Positions 52,632 through 60,443 of a DNA stretch of 64,000 nt are shown here, in pieces. The translations under genes were made by a program, and so were the position numbers. The stretch comes from a bacterium. GTDB taxonomy: Bacteria; Zixibacteria; MSB-5A5; GN15; FEB-12. The stretch covers positions 806,001 through 870,000 of the forward strand of contig JADJGQ010000002.1 in assembly GCA_016708025.1 (NCBI GenBank). Reading direction: 5' to 3'. A model generated the notes under the pieces. It had not been told where the DNA came from. It searched no databases and worked only from the letters and a program-made list of their open reading frames with translations. The stretch's first letter is position 1. The number at the start of each line of letters is the position of its first letter.

Positions 52632-53572
52632 TGTCAGCCGTTCGCAATCTCCTCAAGATACAGCAGAAAAATCGTTCGATGATCTGTCTCGGGTTGGATC
52701 TCGACCCCAAGAAGATGCCATCGGAATACTCCGGTTCGGCCAAGGGGCTCTTTGATTTTGCACATCGAATCATCGATGCTACCGCAGATCTGGTCTGTGC
52801 CTACAAGCCGAACATGGCTTTTTATGAATCGCTTGGCCCGGATGGTTTGTCATTACTCAAGGTGATCCGCGATCGGATCCCGGAAGAGATCCCGGTCATC
52901 ATGGATGGAAAACGTGGGGATATCGGCAACACGGCGCAGTATTATGCCGAAGCGATGTATGATCGCTACCGCGCAGACTGGGTGACGCTGAACCCTTATA
53001 TGGGGTATGATTCATTGCGGCCATTTCTGGAGTTCAAAGATAAGGGAGCGTTCATTCTCTGCCTGACCTCCAACCCCGGCTCTAAGGATTTTCAGTTGCT
53101 GGAGATCGACCAGAAACCGCTTTATCTGCATGTCGCGGAAAAAGTGCTCTACTGGAACAAAGAAGGGAATTGCGGATTGGTGGTCGGCGCAACGCATCCG
53201 GATCAGCTCAAAGGGATTCGCGATGTTGCCGGTGAGATGCCGTTCCTGATCCCCGGAGTCGGAGCACAGGGAGGCTCGCTGGAAGAAGCCGCTATTTTAG
53301 GGAGCGACAATTTCCGCAAACCGGCGGTGATCAATGTCTCGCGCTCGGTGTTGTATGCGTCGAGCGACAAGGATTTTGCCCAGCGGGCACGGGCGGAGCT
53401 GGAGCGTCTCAATGCGCAGGTGACACAACTTCGGGCGAAAGTCTTCCAGAACCAGCCGGCACCACCGCCACCGGTCGAACCAGCCGCCGAATCGACAGAT
53501 GCCCCGCAAGCTGTTTCACCCGAACCGAATACGGGCGAACAGCCTGAACGCAACAACCCGGCTCCGAATTGA
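52631..53572 (+). CDS. pyrF: Orotidine 5'-phosphate decarboxylase, with Pro/Glu-rich C-terminal tail
   Basis: This enzyme decarboxylates OMP to UMP. ATG at 52631 (in TAATG) is preferred over GTG at 52625, giving 313 residues. The type-2 OMPDC motif is seen as FYESLGPDGLSLLKVI and the catalytic MDGKRGDIGNTAQYYAEAMY, with GATHPDQLKGIR and IPGVGAQGGSLEEA in the phosphate-binding loop. After about 265 residues the normal enzyme ends; the last 45 residues (AQVTQLRAKVF, then PAPPPPVEPA) are a helical and Pro/Glu-rich tail. It ends the pyrK-pyrD-pyrF set. Confidence 0.94.
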   Translation: MSAVRNLLKIQQKNRSMICLGLDLDPKKMPSEYSGSAKGLFDFAHRIIDATADLVCAYKPNMAFYESLGPDGLSLLKVIRDRIPEEIPVIMDGKRGDIGNTAQYYAEAMYDRYRADWVTLNPYMGYDSLRPFLEFKDKGAFILCLTSNPGSKDFQLLEIDQKPLYLHVAEKVLYWNKEGNCGLVVGATHPDQLKGIRDVAGEMPFLIPGVGAQGGSLEEAAILGSDNFRKPAVINVSRSVLYASSDKDFAQRARAELERLNAQVTQLRAKVFQNQPAPPPPVEPAAESTDAPQAVSPEPNTGEQPERNNPAPN

Positions 53573-53582
53573 TCATAATAGC

Positions 53583-53610
53583 ATACCGCGCGGCACCTTT
53601 GCGGCGCGGT
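53583..53610 (+). terminator. Hairpin after pyrF
   Basis: ACCGCGC and GCGCGGT pair around a 12-nt loop, about 10 bp after the pyrF stop. No T-run follows, so it may be a weak terminator or a stabilising structure. Confidence 0.35.
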
Positions 53611-53735
53611 CAGAGCCGGTCCGAATCAGCACTTTTCCGGGTTCCATCCTCTTCTGATTATCGTATACTTATTATATCCATTATCCGCCCCGGGTATCGG
53701 GACGGAGTCTGTCAAGTCTGTTGCAGGAGGTTGTC

Positions 53736-54311
53736 ATGTTGATCGGTGATGAGCAGAAAGAGCTGAAGGCTGCCGAAGAGCAGTTTAAGGCAGCCCGGGA
53801 AAACCTACTCGCGGTCCGTCGCGCCCAACCACCGCTTCCGGTCAAGGACTATGTGTTGACCAACACGCACGGCAAACCGGTTATGCTCTCCGATCTGTTC
53901 GCCGGCAAAGATGAGCTAATGGTGATCCATAACATGGGACGAGGCTGCGCGTATTGCACACTCTGGGCCGACGGATTCAATGGTATCTGGCAACACCTGG
54001 CGAACCGTGCGCCGTTTGCGGTTGTCACGCCTGATTCGGCGGAGAAGGTCAAGGAGTTTTCGACCGGCCGCGGCTGGACTTTCCCGATCTACTCCTCCCA
54101 CGGCACCAGCTTTTTTCCGGATCTCGGATTTGCGAATGAAAAGGGATCACCGTACCCCGGAGTTTCAACCTTCAAGCGGAATGCGGATGGTTCTATCGTG
54201 CGGGTCTGTCACGATTATTTCGGACCGGGAGACCTCTACTGTTCGGTCTGGCATCTGCTGGATCTGATGCCGAAAGGGGTCAACGACTGGGAGCCGATGT
54301 ACAAATACTAG
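53736..54311 (+). CDS. DUF899-family thioredoxin-like protein
   Basis: The start ATG at 53736 follows AGGAGG by five bases and is preferred over TTG at 53721. The 191-residue cytosolic protein begins with a charged helix (EQKELKAAEEQFKAARENLL), then a thioredoxin/peroxiredoxin fold with LVHNMGRGCAYCTLWADGF-like sequence (CAYC), GWTFPIYSSHGTSFFPDLGF and VCHDYFGPGDLYCSVWHLLD. This matches the DUF899 (COG4312) family of unknown function, often near redox or stress genes. Confidence 0.85.
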   Translation: MLIGDEQKELKAAEEQFKAARENLLAVRRAQPPLPVKDYVLTNTHGKPVMLSDLFAGKDELMVIHNMGRGCAYCTLWADGFNGIWQHLANRAPFAVVTPDSAEKVKEFSTGRGWTFPIYSSHGTSFFPDLGFANEKGSPYPGVSTFKRNADGSIVRVCHDYFGPGDLYCSVWHLLDLMPKGVNDWEPMYKY

Positions 54312-54342
54312 GTCTTCAGTCGACTCAGATTTGAAATAGAGC

Positions 54343-54371
54343 GCGGAGCCGGATTCGGTTCCGCGTTTTGT
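54343..54371 (+). terminator. Rho-independent terminator after the DUF899 gene
   Basis: CGCGGAGCCG (54343-54352), loop GATT and CGGTTCCGCG (54357-54366) form a 10-bp stem with one G-U pair, followed by TTTTG. It lies 31 bp after the stop codon. Confidence 0.85.
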
Positions 54372-54494
54372 TGAGAATAAGCCCATTCGATTTATATCCG
54401 AAGTGGCTGCGACTTTCCAAGCTAACGGACGGCGCCACTTGCCGCTTGCTTTCAACTCTCCTATATTCCGACGCAAAAAAGATGGGAGCAAATC

Positions 54495-54836
54495 ATGTCT
54501 GAGCGGGTAAAAGAATGGCAGGCAGAACGAGCACGCCTCAACGAGATCGTGCTCAATCGAGAAGACCTTAACATCAAGCGATTCTTCGGGATAGACTCAG
54601 CGGTCTACCGCAAGGGGGCGCTCGATGCCAAAACCAAGGAGATGCTTGGTCTGGTCGGCTCGCTGGTTCTTCGCTGTGATGACTGTATCACCTATCACGT
54701 CATCCAGGTCAAAGAAGCCGGATTGACCGATGCTGAGTTTGATGAAGTGATGTCGATCGCATTGGTGGTCGGCGGATCGATCACAATCCCACACCTTCGC
54801 CGGGCCTATCGGACCTGGGAGGAATTAAAAGGATAA
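54495..54836 (+). CDS. Carboxymuconolactone decarboxylase/AhpD-family protein
   Basis: This 113-residue protein has the AhpD-type redox motif RCDDCITYHVIQVKEAGLTD (C-x-x-C-x3-H) followed by the usual helix EFDEVMSIALVVGGSITIPH. Such proteins act as small peroxide-reducing or thiol partners; the specific substrate is unknown. Its stop shares a base with the next start (TAATG), so the next gene is coupled. Confidence 0.9.
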   Translation: MSERVKEWQAERARLNEIVLNREDLNIKRFFGIDSAVYRKGALDAKTKEMLGLVGSLVLRCDDCITYHVIQVKEAGLTDAEFDEVMSIALVVGGSITIPHLRRAYRTWEELKG

Positions 54837-55717
54837 TGCGCAAACTACTTTTGTTAACGCTGCTGTTGTTGATGGTTGGTTCGACCATCTGGTCGCAGAC
54901 ACCCAACAAAGTCTCTGAGGAAGAACTGAACAAGTTTTTCAAGAATTACCCGTACGTCCTGTACAAAACCAAGATATTCAACGCGGAATCTGAGTTTGCC
55001 TGGCCTGACGGATTCAAGCGGATGCCTGATTCCAAGATGACCAAATATCAGGCCTGGGTTTCGCGGATGCCGCTCTGGCATTCCCTGAAAGGGGTGGCGA
55101 CTCTGGGACAGGGACTGGCGTTTGAAGCGGATGAGATATCCCGATGTGTCATGCTTCCCTGGCGGACCAGCAAGTTTTTCGACTATGTGATCCCGATGCA
55201 GATCCAACTCGAGTGGCTGTTGAAAGAACAGCGGGCCGACCGATGGCAGATCCTCCCGAAAGCGGGGGATACGATGAGTTATGCGCGCTGGCTCAATTCG
55301 ACGCCGATCTATGACTCGCGGATGCGCCTGATCCTGAAGCCATCCGAAGTGCGGATGCCGGACTCGCTCGAATACAATCGGTTTTTCAATCTGGTCGCCG
55401 ACAACAGCAACTATCTCTCGCTGGAAACAAACAGCGATTCGGTCAGCGAAGCGGACCTTCGACCCGGCGATATGCTGATCGCCCGAACCGAGATCGGGAC
55501 AACCGGTCGTGTGTATGTGATCCTGACCATTCTGCAGAATGACCAGGGTGATAAGCGTTACCTGATCGCCACCGGTGGAAATCCGCCATGTGACTTTTAT
55601 ATCCCTCTTTTCCACGACAATCAGAACGATCCCTGGCTCACCCTCGATGAATTGAAGGGATTGCCGCCCCAAGAGTTCTCGTATAAAGGGTTCTATCGCC
55701 TGCGCATGCCGAAATGA
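54836..55717 (+). CDS. Exported protein, possibly DUF4846 family
   Basis: The 293-residue protein has a signal peptide (MRKLLLLTLLLLMVGSTIWS). The rest is globular with the segment DLRPGDMLIARTEIGTTGRV, YVILTILQNDQGDKRYLIAT and YIPLFHDNQNDPWLTLDELK, resembling DUF4846, whose C-terminal part has a P-G-D...V-I-x-V signature reminiscent of NlpC-like folds. A catalytic triad is not clear (no Cys-His pair in the expected arrangement). The assignment is tentative. Confidence 0.6.
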   Translation: MRKLLLLTLLLLMVGSTIWSQTPNKVSEEELNKFFKNYPYVLYKTKIFNAESEFAWPDGFKRMPDSKMTKYQAWVSRMPLWHSLKGVATLGQGLAFEADEISRCVMLPWRTSKFFDYVIPMQIQLEWLLKEQRADRWQILPKAGDTMSYARWLNSTPIYDSRMRLILKPSEVRMPDSLEYNRFFNLVADNSNYLSLETNSDSVSEADLRPGDMLIARTEIGTTGRVYVILTILQNDQGDKRYLIATGGNPPCDFYIPLFHDNQNDPWLTLDELKGLPPQEFSYKGFYRLRMPK

Positions 55718-55762
55718 TCCATTTTAGTTGATTCACCTCGCCGCCATCGGTAGGATGGCGGC

Positions 55763-56959
55763 ATGCAAAGATACATCCCGCTCTTTCTCCTGATCGCGCT
55801 GGTTTCATCCGGCGCAGTAAACGCGCGGACAGTCCGCGTCAATACCGATCTGCAAACCGCTATCGACAAAGCCAAATCCGGTGATACACTGATCCTTTCT
55901 GCGGCAGAGTTCTCCGCCAAGCCGACCTCGTTTGTCGAGCCGCTTTGCGGCAACTGTCTCGATCCGCGCACGCCGGTCGCCGCGACCTATGGGTTTATCA
56001 TCAAAGACAAATCGATCACTATCGTCGGGTCAGATCGTGCTGGAACACGCCTGATCACTAACGCCGGCTATGGGCTGTATATTGAGAATTCCCAAGAAAC
56101 ACTAATCCGCAATCTGACGATCACCGGCGGGGTCCGCGATACCAGCGGCAACGCCACCGATGCCGGCATAGTGATTCGTTCTTCAAAGGTTCGGATTGAG
56201 CAGGTCGATGTCCGTGATAACACTCACCGGCTGGATAGCGTGGTGGTGGGGATCGGCGGGATATTCAGCCGTGAGGCTTCCGAAGTGACGATCAGCCATT
56301 GTGGCATCATCAACAATGGGTGGGACGGAGTCGCGCTTTATCGAGGAGCCAATGTCACCGTCACAGATTGTGTCATCAAGGATGGTCGCGGCGCCGGGAT
56401 CGGAGTGACCTGGGATGGAACCTGCACTGCTTATCGCAACGATGTTTCCGGTTTTTGGAAAGGAATCGGCGCGTTTGGAACGTCATGGGTGATCGCCCGG
56501 AATAATCTGGTGCATGACAATCTTGGCTGGGGGATGATCGCAACCGGTGAATCCTTCATGGACATGACTAATAACGTCGTTTATCACAACGGCAATTGCG
56601 GCGTGGCTCCCTGGTCGACCGATGCCCGCGGACGGATCGTCAATAATATCATCGTCGACAACGGATGGCGCGATGAATGGGTATGCCCCTGTGTAGGTGT
56701 CTGGTTTTACGGAGATTGGTCTAAGTGGGTTTTCACGAATAATCTGGTCTTCAACAACAAGGCAGGTAATTACCAGGCGATCTGGGATCAGACCGATTAC
56801 AACTTCAATCAAAGCAAAGACCCGATGTTTGTGGGGAATGGGGATTTCCATCTCAAGCCGGAATCACCGGCCATCAACAGTGGCGATTCGACCACGTATG
56901 ATCCTGACGGGAGTATCTCCGATCTTGGAATTTACGGTGGTTCGCAAAGGCGCAAATAA
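55763..56959 (+). CDS. Exported right-handed parallel beta-helix protein
   Basis: The 398-residue protein has a signal peptide (MQRYIPLFLLIALVSSGAVN). The rest has beta-helix coils (ITIVGSDRAGTRLITNAGYG, VTDCVIKDGRGAGIGV, ARNNLVHDNLGWGMIATGE, NIIVDNGWRDEWVCPCVGVW) as in NosD/pectate-lyase-like folds. Cys residues at about 72, 75 and in CPCVG may form disulfides. It may bind or cut surface polysaccharide, but no catalytic residue set is recognised. It begins 45 bp after the previous gene. Confidence 0.75.
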   Translation: MQRYIPLFLLIALVSSGAVNARTVRVNTDLQTAIDKAKSGDTLILSAAEFSAKPTSFVEPLCGNCLDPRTPVAATYGFIIKDKSITIVGSDRAGTRLITNAGYGLYIENSQETLIRNLTITGGVRDTSGNATDAGIVIRSSKVRIEQVDVRDNTHRLDSVVVGIGGIFSREASEVTISHCGIINNGWDGVALYRGANVTVTDCVIKDGRGAGIGVTWDGTCTAYRNDVSGFWKGIGAFGTSWVIARNNLVHDNLGWGMIATGESFMDMTNNVVYHNGNCGVAPWSTDARGRIVNNIIVDNGWRDEWVCPCVGVWFYGDWSKWVFTNNLVFNNKAGNYQAIWDQTDYNFNQSKDPMFVGNGDFHLKPESPAINSGDSTTYDPDGSISDLGIYGGSQRRK

Positions 56960-57088
56960 TTCTGGATCAATAGGTTTCGTGGATCTATGAGGATTTGGTT
57001 ACTCTACGATATTACGGTAACTTTGGCCAACCAGACTGCCGATACTGTGTACAATCAGATACAGTGTCATTTCACCGGAGGAAATTGA

Positions 57089-58024
57089 ATGAACAGATCA
57101 CGAATGATCCTCACGTCCGTATTGCTGACCATGCTGGTCGGCCTGGTTGGATGCAGCAGTAATGGAACTGACCCGGTTGCCAAAACAGCAGGCGATACTA
57201 CCGCCACTGAATACAAAGCGGCGGAACAGGTCTTTTCCGATGCCAATGAACTTGGGAGCGATGGTATCGGCGAAGCACTCGACATGGTCTCCGAAGTTGT
57301 CGGCTCACAGGCACAGGCGCCACTTGGCCGGATTGATATCAGGTCGGCAAGCGCGGTCGCGGCCGATACACTGGAGTATCACTTTGACTCCGACTATTGG
57401 TATCGTGTCCATAGCCAGGTCGATACCGAATATGTCGATGGAAGCGACGCGATCAAATCGATCATCGCGTGGTATGTACGCGACTCTCTGCAATTCCGAC
57501 ACGGCAATGATGCCGTCGCAGTCCCTGACTCGGCGTTGCTGACAGAGCTTCGCTTTGGCAGGGTCGCCGAAGGATGGAATCAGGTTGACGCGGATTCGCT
57601 CTCGATCCATCAGGAAGCCAACATCGTCGGCGAAGCCGGGGAGATCGCCGGTTTGGGCGATGTGGTGATCAACAGCGGCGCCGCCCTGAATGGCTCGGCC
57701 AACCGACATGTCGAGAATCTGGAAACGAATTACGAATGTTCGTTTGCGTTTGATCTGGATGGCTCATGGAATAATGTCGCCCTGAATATGTTCAACGTGA
57801 TCGAACTGGGCGACTGTCCGTCGTCAGGCAGCATCAGGATGTCGGGTGGCTTAAATGCCGGCTGTTTCAGCGAAGCCGATTCCGTGCAGTTTAATGGCCA
57901 GTGGTCAGCCAGTCTCACCTATAACATGGGCACGCAGACGGCGGTCTTTGAGAATGCCACCACTCGCTGGACTGAGACCTCTGAATGCGGTCTGACTCAG
58001 CCATTGAGTGTCAGAATTAGATAG
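57089..58024 (+). CDS. Exported lipoprotein of unknown function
   Basis: The 311-residue protein begins with a lipobox signal (MILTSVLLTMLVGLVGC, Cys22). GGAGG lies just upstream. A helical acidic segment follows (EYKAAEQVFSDANELGSDGI), then beta-rich sequence. Residues about 210-305 (CSFAFDLDGSWNNVALNMFN, SIRMSGGLNAGC, WSASLTYNMGTQTAVFENAT) look like a beta sandwich with paired Cys. No known family recognised. A strong terminator follows. Confidence 0.65.
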   Translation: MNRSRMILTSVLLTMLVGLVGCSSNGTDPVAKTAGDTTATEYKAAEQVFSDANELGSDGIGEALDMVSEVVGSQAQAPLGRIDIRSASAVAADTLEYHFDSDYWYRVHSQVDTEYVDGSDAIKSIIAWYVRDSLQFRHGNDAVAVPDSALLTELRFGRVAEGWNQVDADSLSIHQEANIVGEAGEIAGLGDVVINSGAALNGSANRHVENLETNYECSFAFDLDGSWNNVALNMFNVIELGDCPSSGSIRMSGGLNAGCFSEADSVQFNGQWSASLTYNMGTQTAVFENATTRWTETSECGLTQPLSVRIR

Positions 58025-58044
58025 ATTGGAAAGTTTTCTAAGTG

Positions 58045-58072
58045 AAGGCCCTGCGGTGCGGGGCCTTTTTTA
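58045..58072 (+). terminator. Rho-independent terminator after the 57089 lipoprotein gene
   Basis: AAGGCCC (58045-58051) and GGGCCTT (58061-58067), with additional GC pairing inside the loop, are followed by TTTTTATT. It lies 21 bp past the stop and just before the end of the convergent aconitase-like gene. Confidence 0.9.
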
Positions 58073-58083
58073 TTGCAGTCGAT

Positions 58084-59706
58084 TCAGCGGATGAATCTGG
58101 TTGGGTCGGTGATCGCTGCATGCAGCGCTGATGCCGCCGCAGTCGCCGGCGAGCAGTAGAGGATCTCAGCTTTTGGCAATTTGACAAACGTCGGAAGATT
58201 CTGACACGTAGTGGAGAGACACCGTTCTCCCTGCGACAGCGTACCGCCAAAGGCGAGCATACCGGAGTTGCCGGAGGCGGTGATCACCGCGCCGGCCTCG
58301 ACCAGTACTCTGACCAGACCTTTGTTGAGGGCTTCGAGATAGACCGATCGCGAGGCAGGCATGATCACCAGTCGACAGTCACCATGCACCTGTTTTCCCT
58401 TAAGAATTTCTGCGACAACCCGCAGGTCATCGAACCGCCCGGATGAGATGGAGCCGACAATGATCAGGCTGACCGAGGTTCCTTCCAGTTCGGCGACCGC
58501 TTTGATCCGCTCTGATTTGTTGGGAGTGAGGATCAAGGGGCCGACATGGTCGATACTGACTTGCAGCAGTTCACTATATTCGGCGTTTTTGTCAGGGATG
58601 ACCGGCTTGTAGGTCGTTGAGTGGCGACCCGTCAGATAACGGCGCGTCGTCGCATCATAGGGAAGAAGCGCTCCGGCGACCTCGAGTTCGGAGGAATAGG
58701 CGGCGATTGCCATGCGCTCACTCTGGGTCATTTGTGAAATGACCGCGCCGCCATACTCAATTGTTTTTCCGGCAATTCCGTCGGAAGGCAGATCGCGATA
58801 TAGTGCGAACATGATATCCCGAGCGGAAATAGCCTTGCCGCGGCGTCCATTGATCGATACACGCACTGAATCCGGCACGGTCAAACTTACATTCCCGTGT
58901 GCCCAGATCGGGGGGATCTCTGCAAGGGGACATCCTAGTCCAAGCGCTCCGACCGAACCAAACATGGTTGCCTGATGATCTGACCCGACCAGCAACTGGC
59001 CGGGAAGAACATGTCCTTTTTCAATCACAACCTGGTGACAGAGGCCGTCGCGCAGATCATACAACTGCTTCACTCGTTGGCGACGGAAAAATTCGCGATT
59101 TCCGAGCGGCTGGCTATTCCCGTTTGTGCCGCTGTCGGAAATACCGTAATCAAGGGAGACTACTACTTTGTTGGGATTCCAGAAGTAGTCCGCGCCGGAA
59201 TCACGAAACTGCTGAACGACTTTGCCAAGTTCAGTGTGCGTGATGACGGCATCGGGTTCAACCGTCACCGTCTCACCGATCTCGACTCGTTCACGATTGG
59301 CCAGGCGGGAGAGGATCTTCTGGGCGATGGTCTGTTTGCCGTACAACGATACTGAGTGCTGGCTGGTCTTGACGCCCGGGAAGTCGAGCTCCAACTGCTC
59401 CAGTTTCAGAAAGGCAGGCTTTTCCTTGATGGCGTAGCGTCGACGCCAGTTGTAAAAGGCCGCCTTGGAGAGGCCTAGTTCGAGCCCGGCCTTTTCATCA
59501 TCGCCATACCGTTCCCAAAGATTGCGGACCTCGGGCTCGGAGAATTTGGGGAGTGAATGTTTGGGGATATTCTTTTTGCGGCGCCAGTAGGCAACCAGAT
59601 ACGCGGGGACGCCACCCAACCGCTCGCCGATCTTTTCATCGGTCTTGTACAACTTCTGCAATTGCAGAAGTTCGGTTTTGGTGGGGGCGGTCCGCTTGCG
59701 ACTCAT
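58084..59706 (-). CDS. Aconitase/isopropylmalate-dehydratase-family pseudoenzyme with two N-terminal HTH-like repeats
   Basis: The 540-residue protein has two related helix-turn-helix-like repeats, about 10-50 (KIGERLGG...YWRRKKNIPK) and 55-95 (KAGLELGLSKAAFYNWRRRY), then an aconitase/LeuC/HacA-type body from about 120 (YGKQTIAQKILSRLANRERV). Conserved structural landmarks include GHVLPGQLLVGSDHQATMFG, ISARDIMFALYRDLPS, VGSISSGRFDDLRVVAEILK and GERCLSTT. All three positions of the [4Fe-4S] Cys ligands are changed: the first (T/S-C-T-N in LeuC) reads GSISSG (Ile420), and the PGCSMC pair reads SGNSGM (Asn480, Met483). The D-S-H substrate motif is D-H-Q (243-245). Dehydratase activity therefore seems unlikely. 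A DNA- or RNA-binding sensor that keeps an aconitase fold is an inference. Its ATG overlaps the HIT gene's stop by four bases. Confidence 0.82.
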   Translation of the reverse strand: MSRKRTAPTKTELLQLQKLYKTDEKIGERLGGVPAYLVAYWRRKKNIPKHSLPKFSEPEVRNLWERYGDDEKAGLELGLSKAAFYNWRRRYAIKEKPAFLKLEQLELDFPGVKTSQHSVSLYGKQTIAQKILSRLANRERVEIGETVTVEPDAVITHTELGKVVQQFRDSGADYFWNPNKVVVSLDYGISDSGTNGNSQPLGNREFFRRQRVKQLYDLRDGLCHQVVIEKGHVLPGQLLVGSDHQATMFGSVGALGLGCPLAEIPPIWAHGNVSLTVPDSVRVSINGRRGKAISARDIMFALYRDLPSDGIAGKTIEYGGAVISQMTQSERMAIAAYSSELEVAGALLPYDATTRRYLTGRHSTTYKPVIPDKNAEYSELLQVSIDHVGPLILTPNKSERIKAVAELEGTSVSLIIVGSISSGRFDDLRVVAEILKGKQVHGDCRLVIMPASRSVYLEALNKGLVRVLVEAGAVITASGNSGMLAFGGTLSQGERCLSTTCQNLPTFVKLPKAEILYCSPATAAASALHAAITDPTRFIR

Positions 59707-60191
59707 ACTGCCCCGAACGCTTTTCGCATCCGCTCGTAGACCGGTTCGAGTGGCACTGACACGACATTGGTTTTCCCCAGAACCGGCATGAAGTTCGTAT
59801 CGCCGCTCCAGCGAGGAACGATATGCATATGCAAATGTCCCGGTACGCCTGCTCCCGAGCCGCGCCCGAGATTCATTCCCAGATTCATCGACTGGGGTTT
59901 GAGCACCTTCTTGATCACTTTGATGGAGAGGCGGGTCAGCTCAAAAAACTCCGCCGCCTCTTCCGGCGTTAGTCGCTCGACATGTCCAACATGACGATTC
60001 GGGACCACCAGCGTATGTCCAGTGTTGTAGGGGAATTTGTTCAGGATGACAAAGACACGCTTGCCTCGATAGACAATCAGGTTTTCCACAGAGTCTTTCA
60101 TCTTGTACCGCCGGCAAAAGACACACCCCTTCTCCTTCTTGTTGAGGACAAAGGCGGAGCGCCAGGGAGCCCATAAAATGTCATCTGTCAT
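59703..60191 (-). CDS. HIT-family nucleotide hydrolase (Ap4A phosphorylase/FHIT-like)
   Basis: The start MTDDILWAPWRSAFVLNKKE is typical of the family and is preferred over the Met six codons earlier. The 162-residue protein has the zinc-type CVFCRR near the N-terminus, NKFPYNTGHTLVVPNRHVGH, GSGAGVPGHLHMHIVPRWSGDTNF with the histidine triad HLHMHIV (catalytic His in the middle). Members hydrolyse dinucleoside polyphosphates or AMP conjugates. It overlaps the next gene by four bases, so it forms a two-gene operon with the aconitase-like protein. Confidence 0.92.
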   Translation of the reverse strand: MTDDILWAPWRSAFVLNKKEKGCVFCRRYKMKDSVENLIVYRGKRVFVILNKFPYNTGHTLVVPNRHVGHVERLTPEEAAEFFELTRLSIKVIKKVLKPQSMNLGMNLGRGSGAGVPGHLHMHIVPRWSGDTNFMPVLGKTNVVSVPLEPVYERMRKAFGAV

Positions 60192-60443
60192 AGTGTCAGA
60201 AATATACACTGGGAGCGTGGTCGAAAAAAGTGAAATTGTGGAAATGTCTGGCTATCTGTTTGCCCTATAAGCTGTTGCGAGTAGGCTCAATGAAGAACTG
60301 GAAATGAAGACCTGCTTGCGCAAAGAAGCAGACGATAACGATATGTCAGGCAAAGAATTAGCTGGGAAACGCCGGTGGCGGTCCAGACCGCCAGAATCTC
60401 AATTCAGATAATGACTTCGCACCAAATTCTCCCCGCCCTTTTT

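Noticed and set aside
53573..53735. tRNA gene in the pyrF-DUF899 spacer
   Set aside because: A GGTCCGAATC-like string resembles a T-loop, but no cloverleaf with matching acceptor, D and anticodon arms can be drawn.
58084..59706. Simple annotation as 3-isopropylmalate dehydratase large subunit (leuC)
   Set aside because: All cluster Cys and the D-S-H motif are replaced, an HTH-like N-terminus is added, and no leuD, leuA or leuB is nearby.
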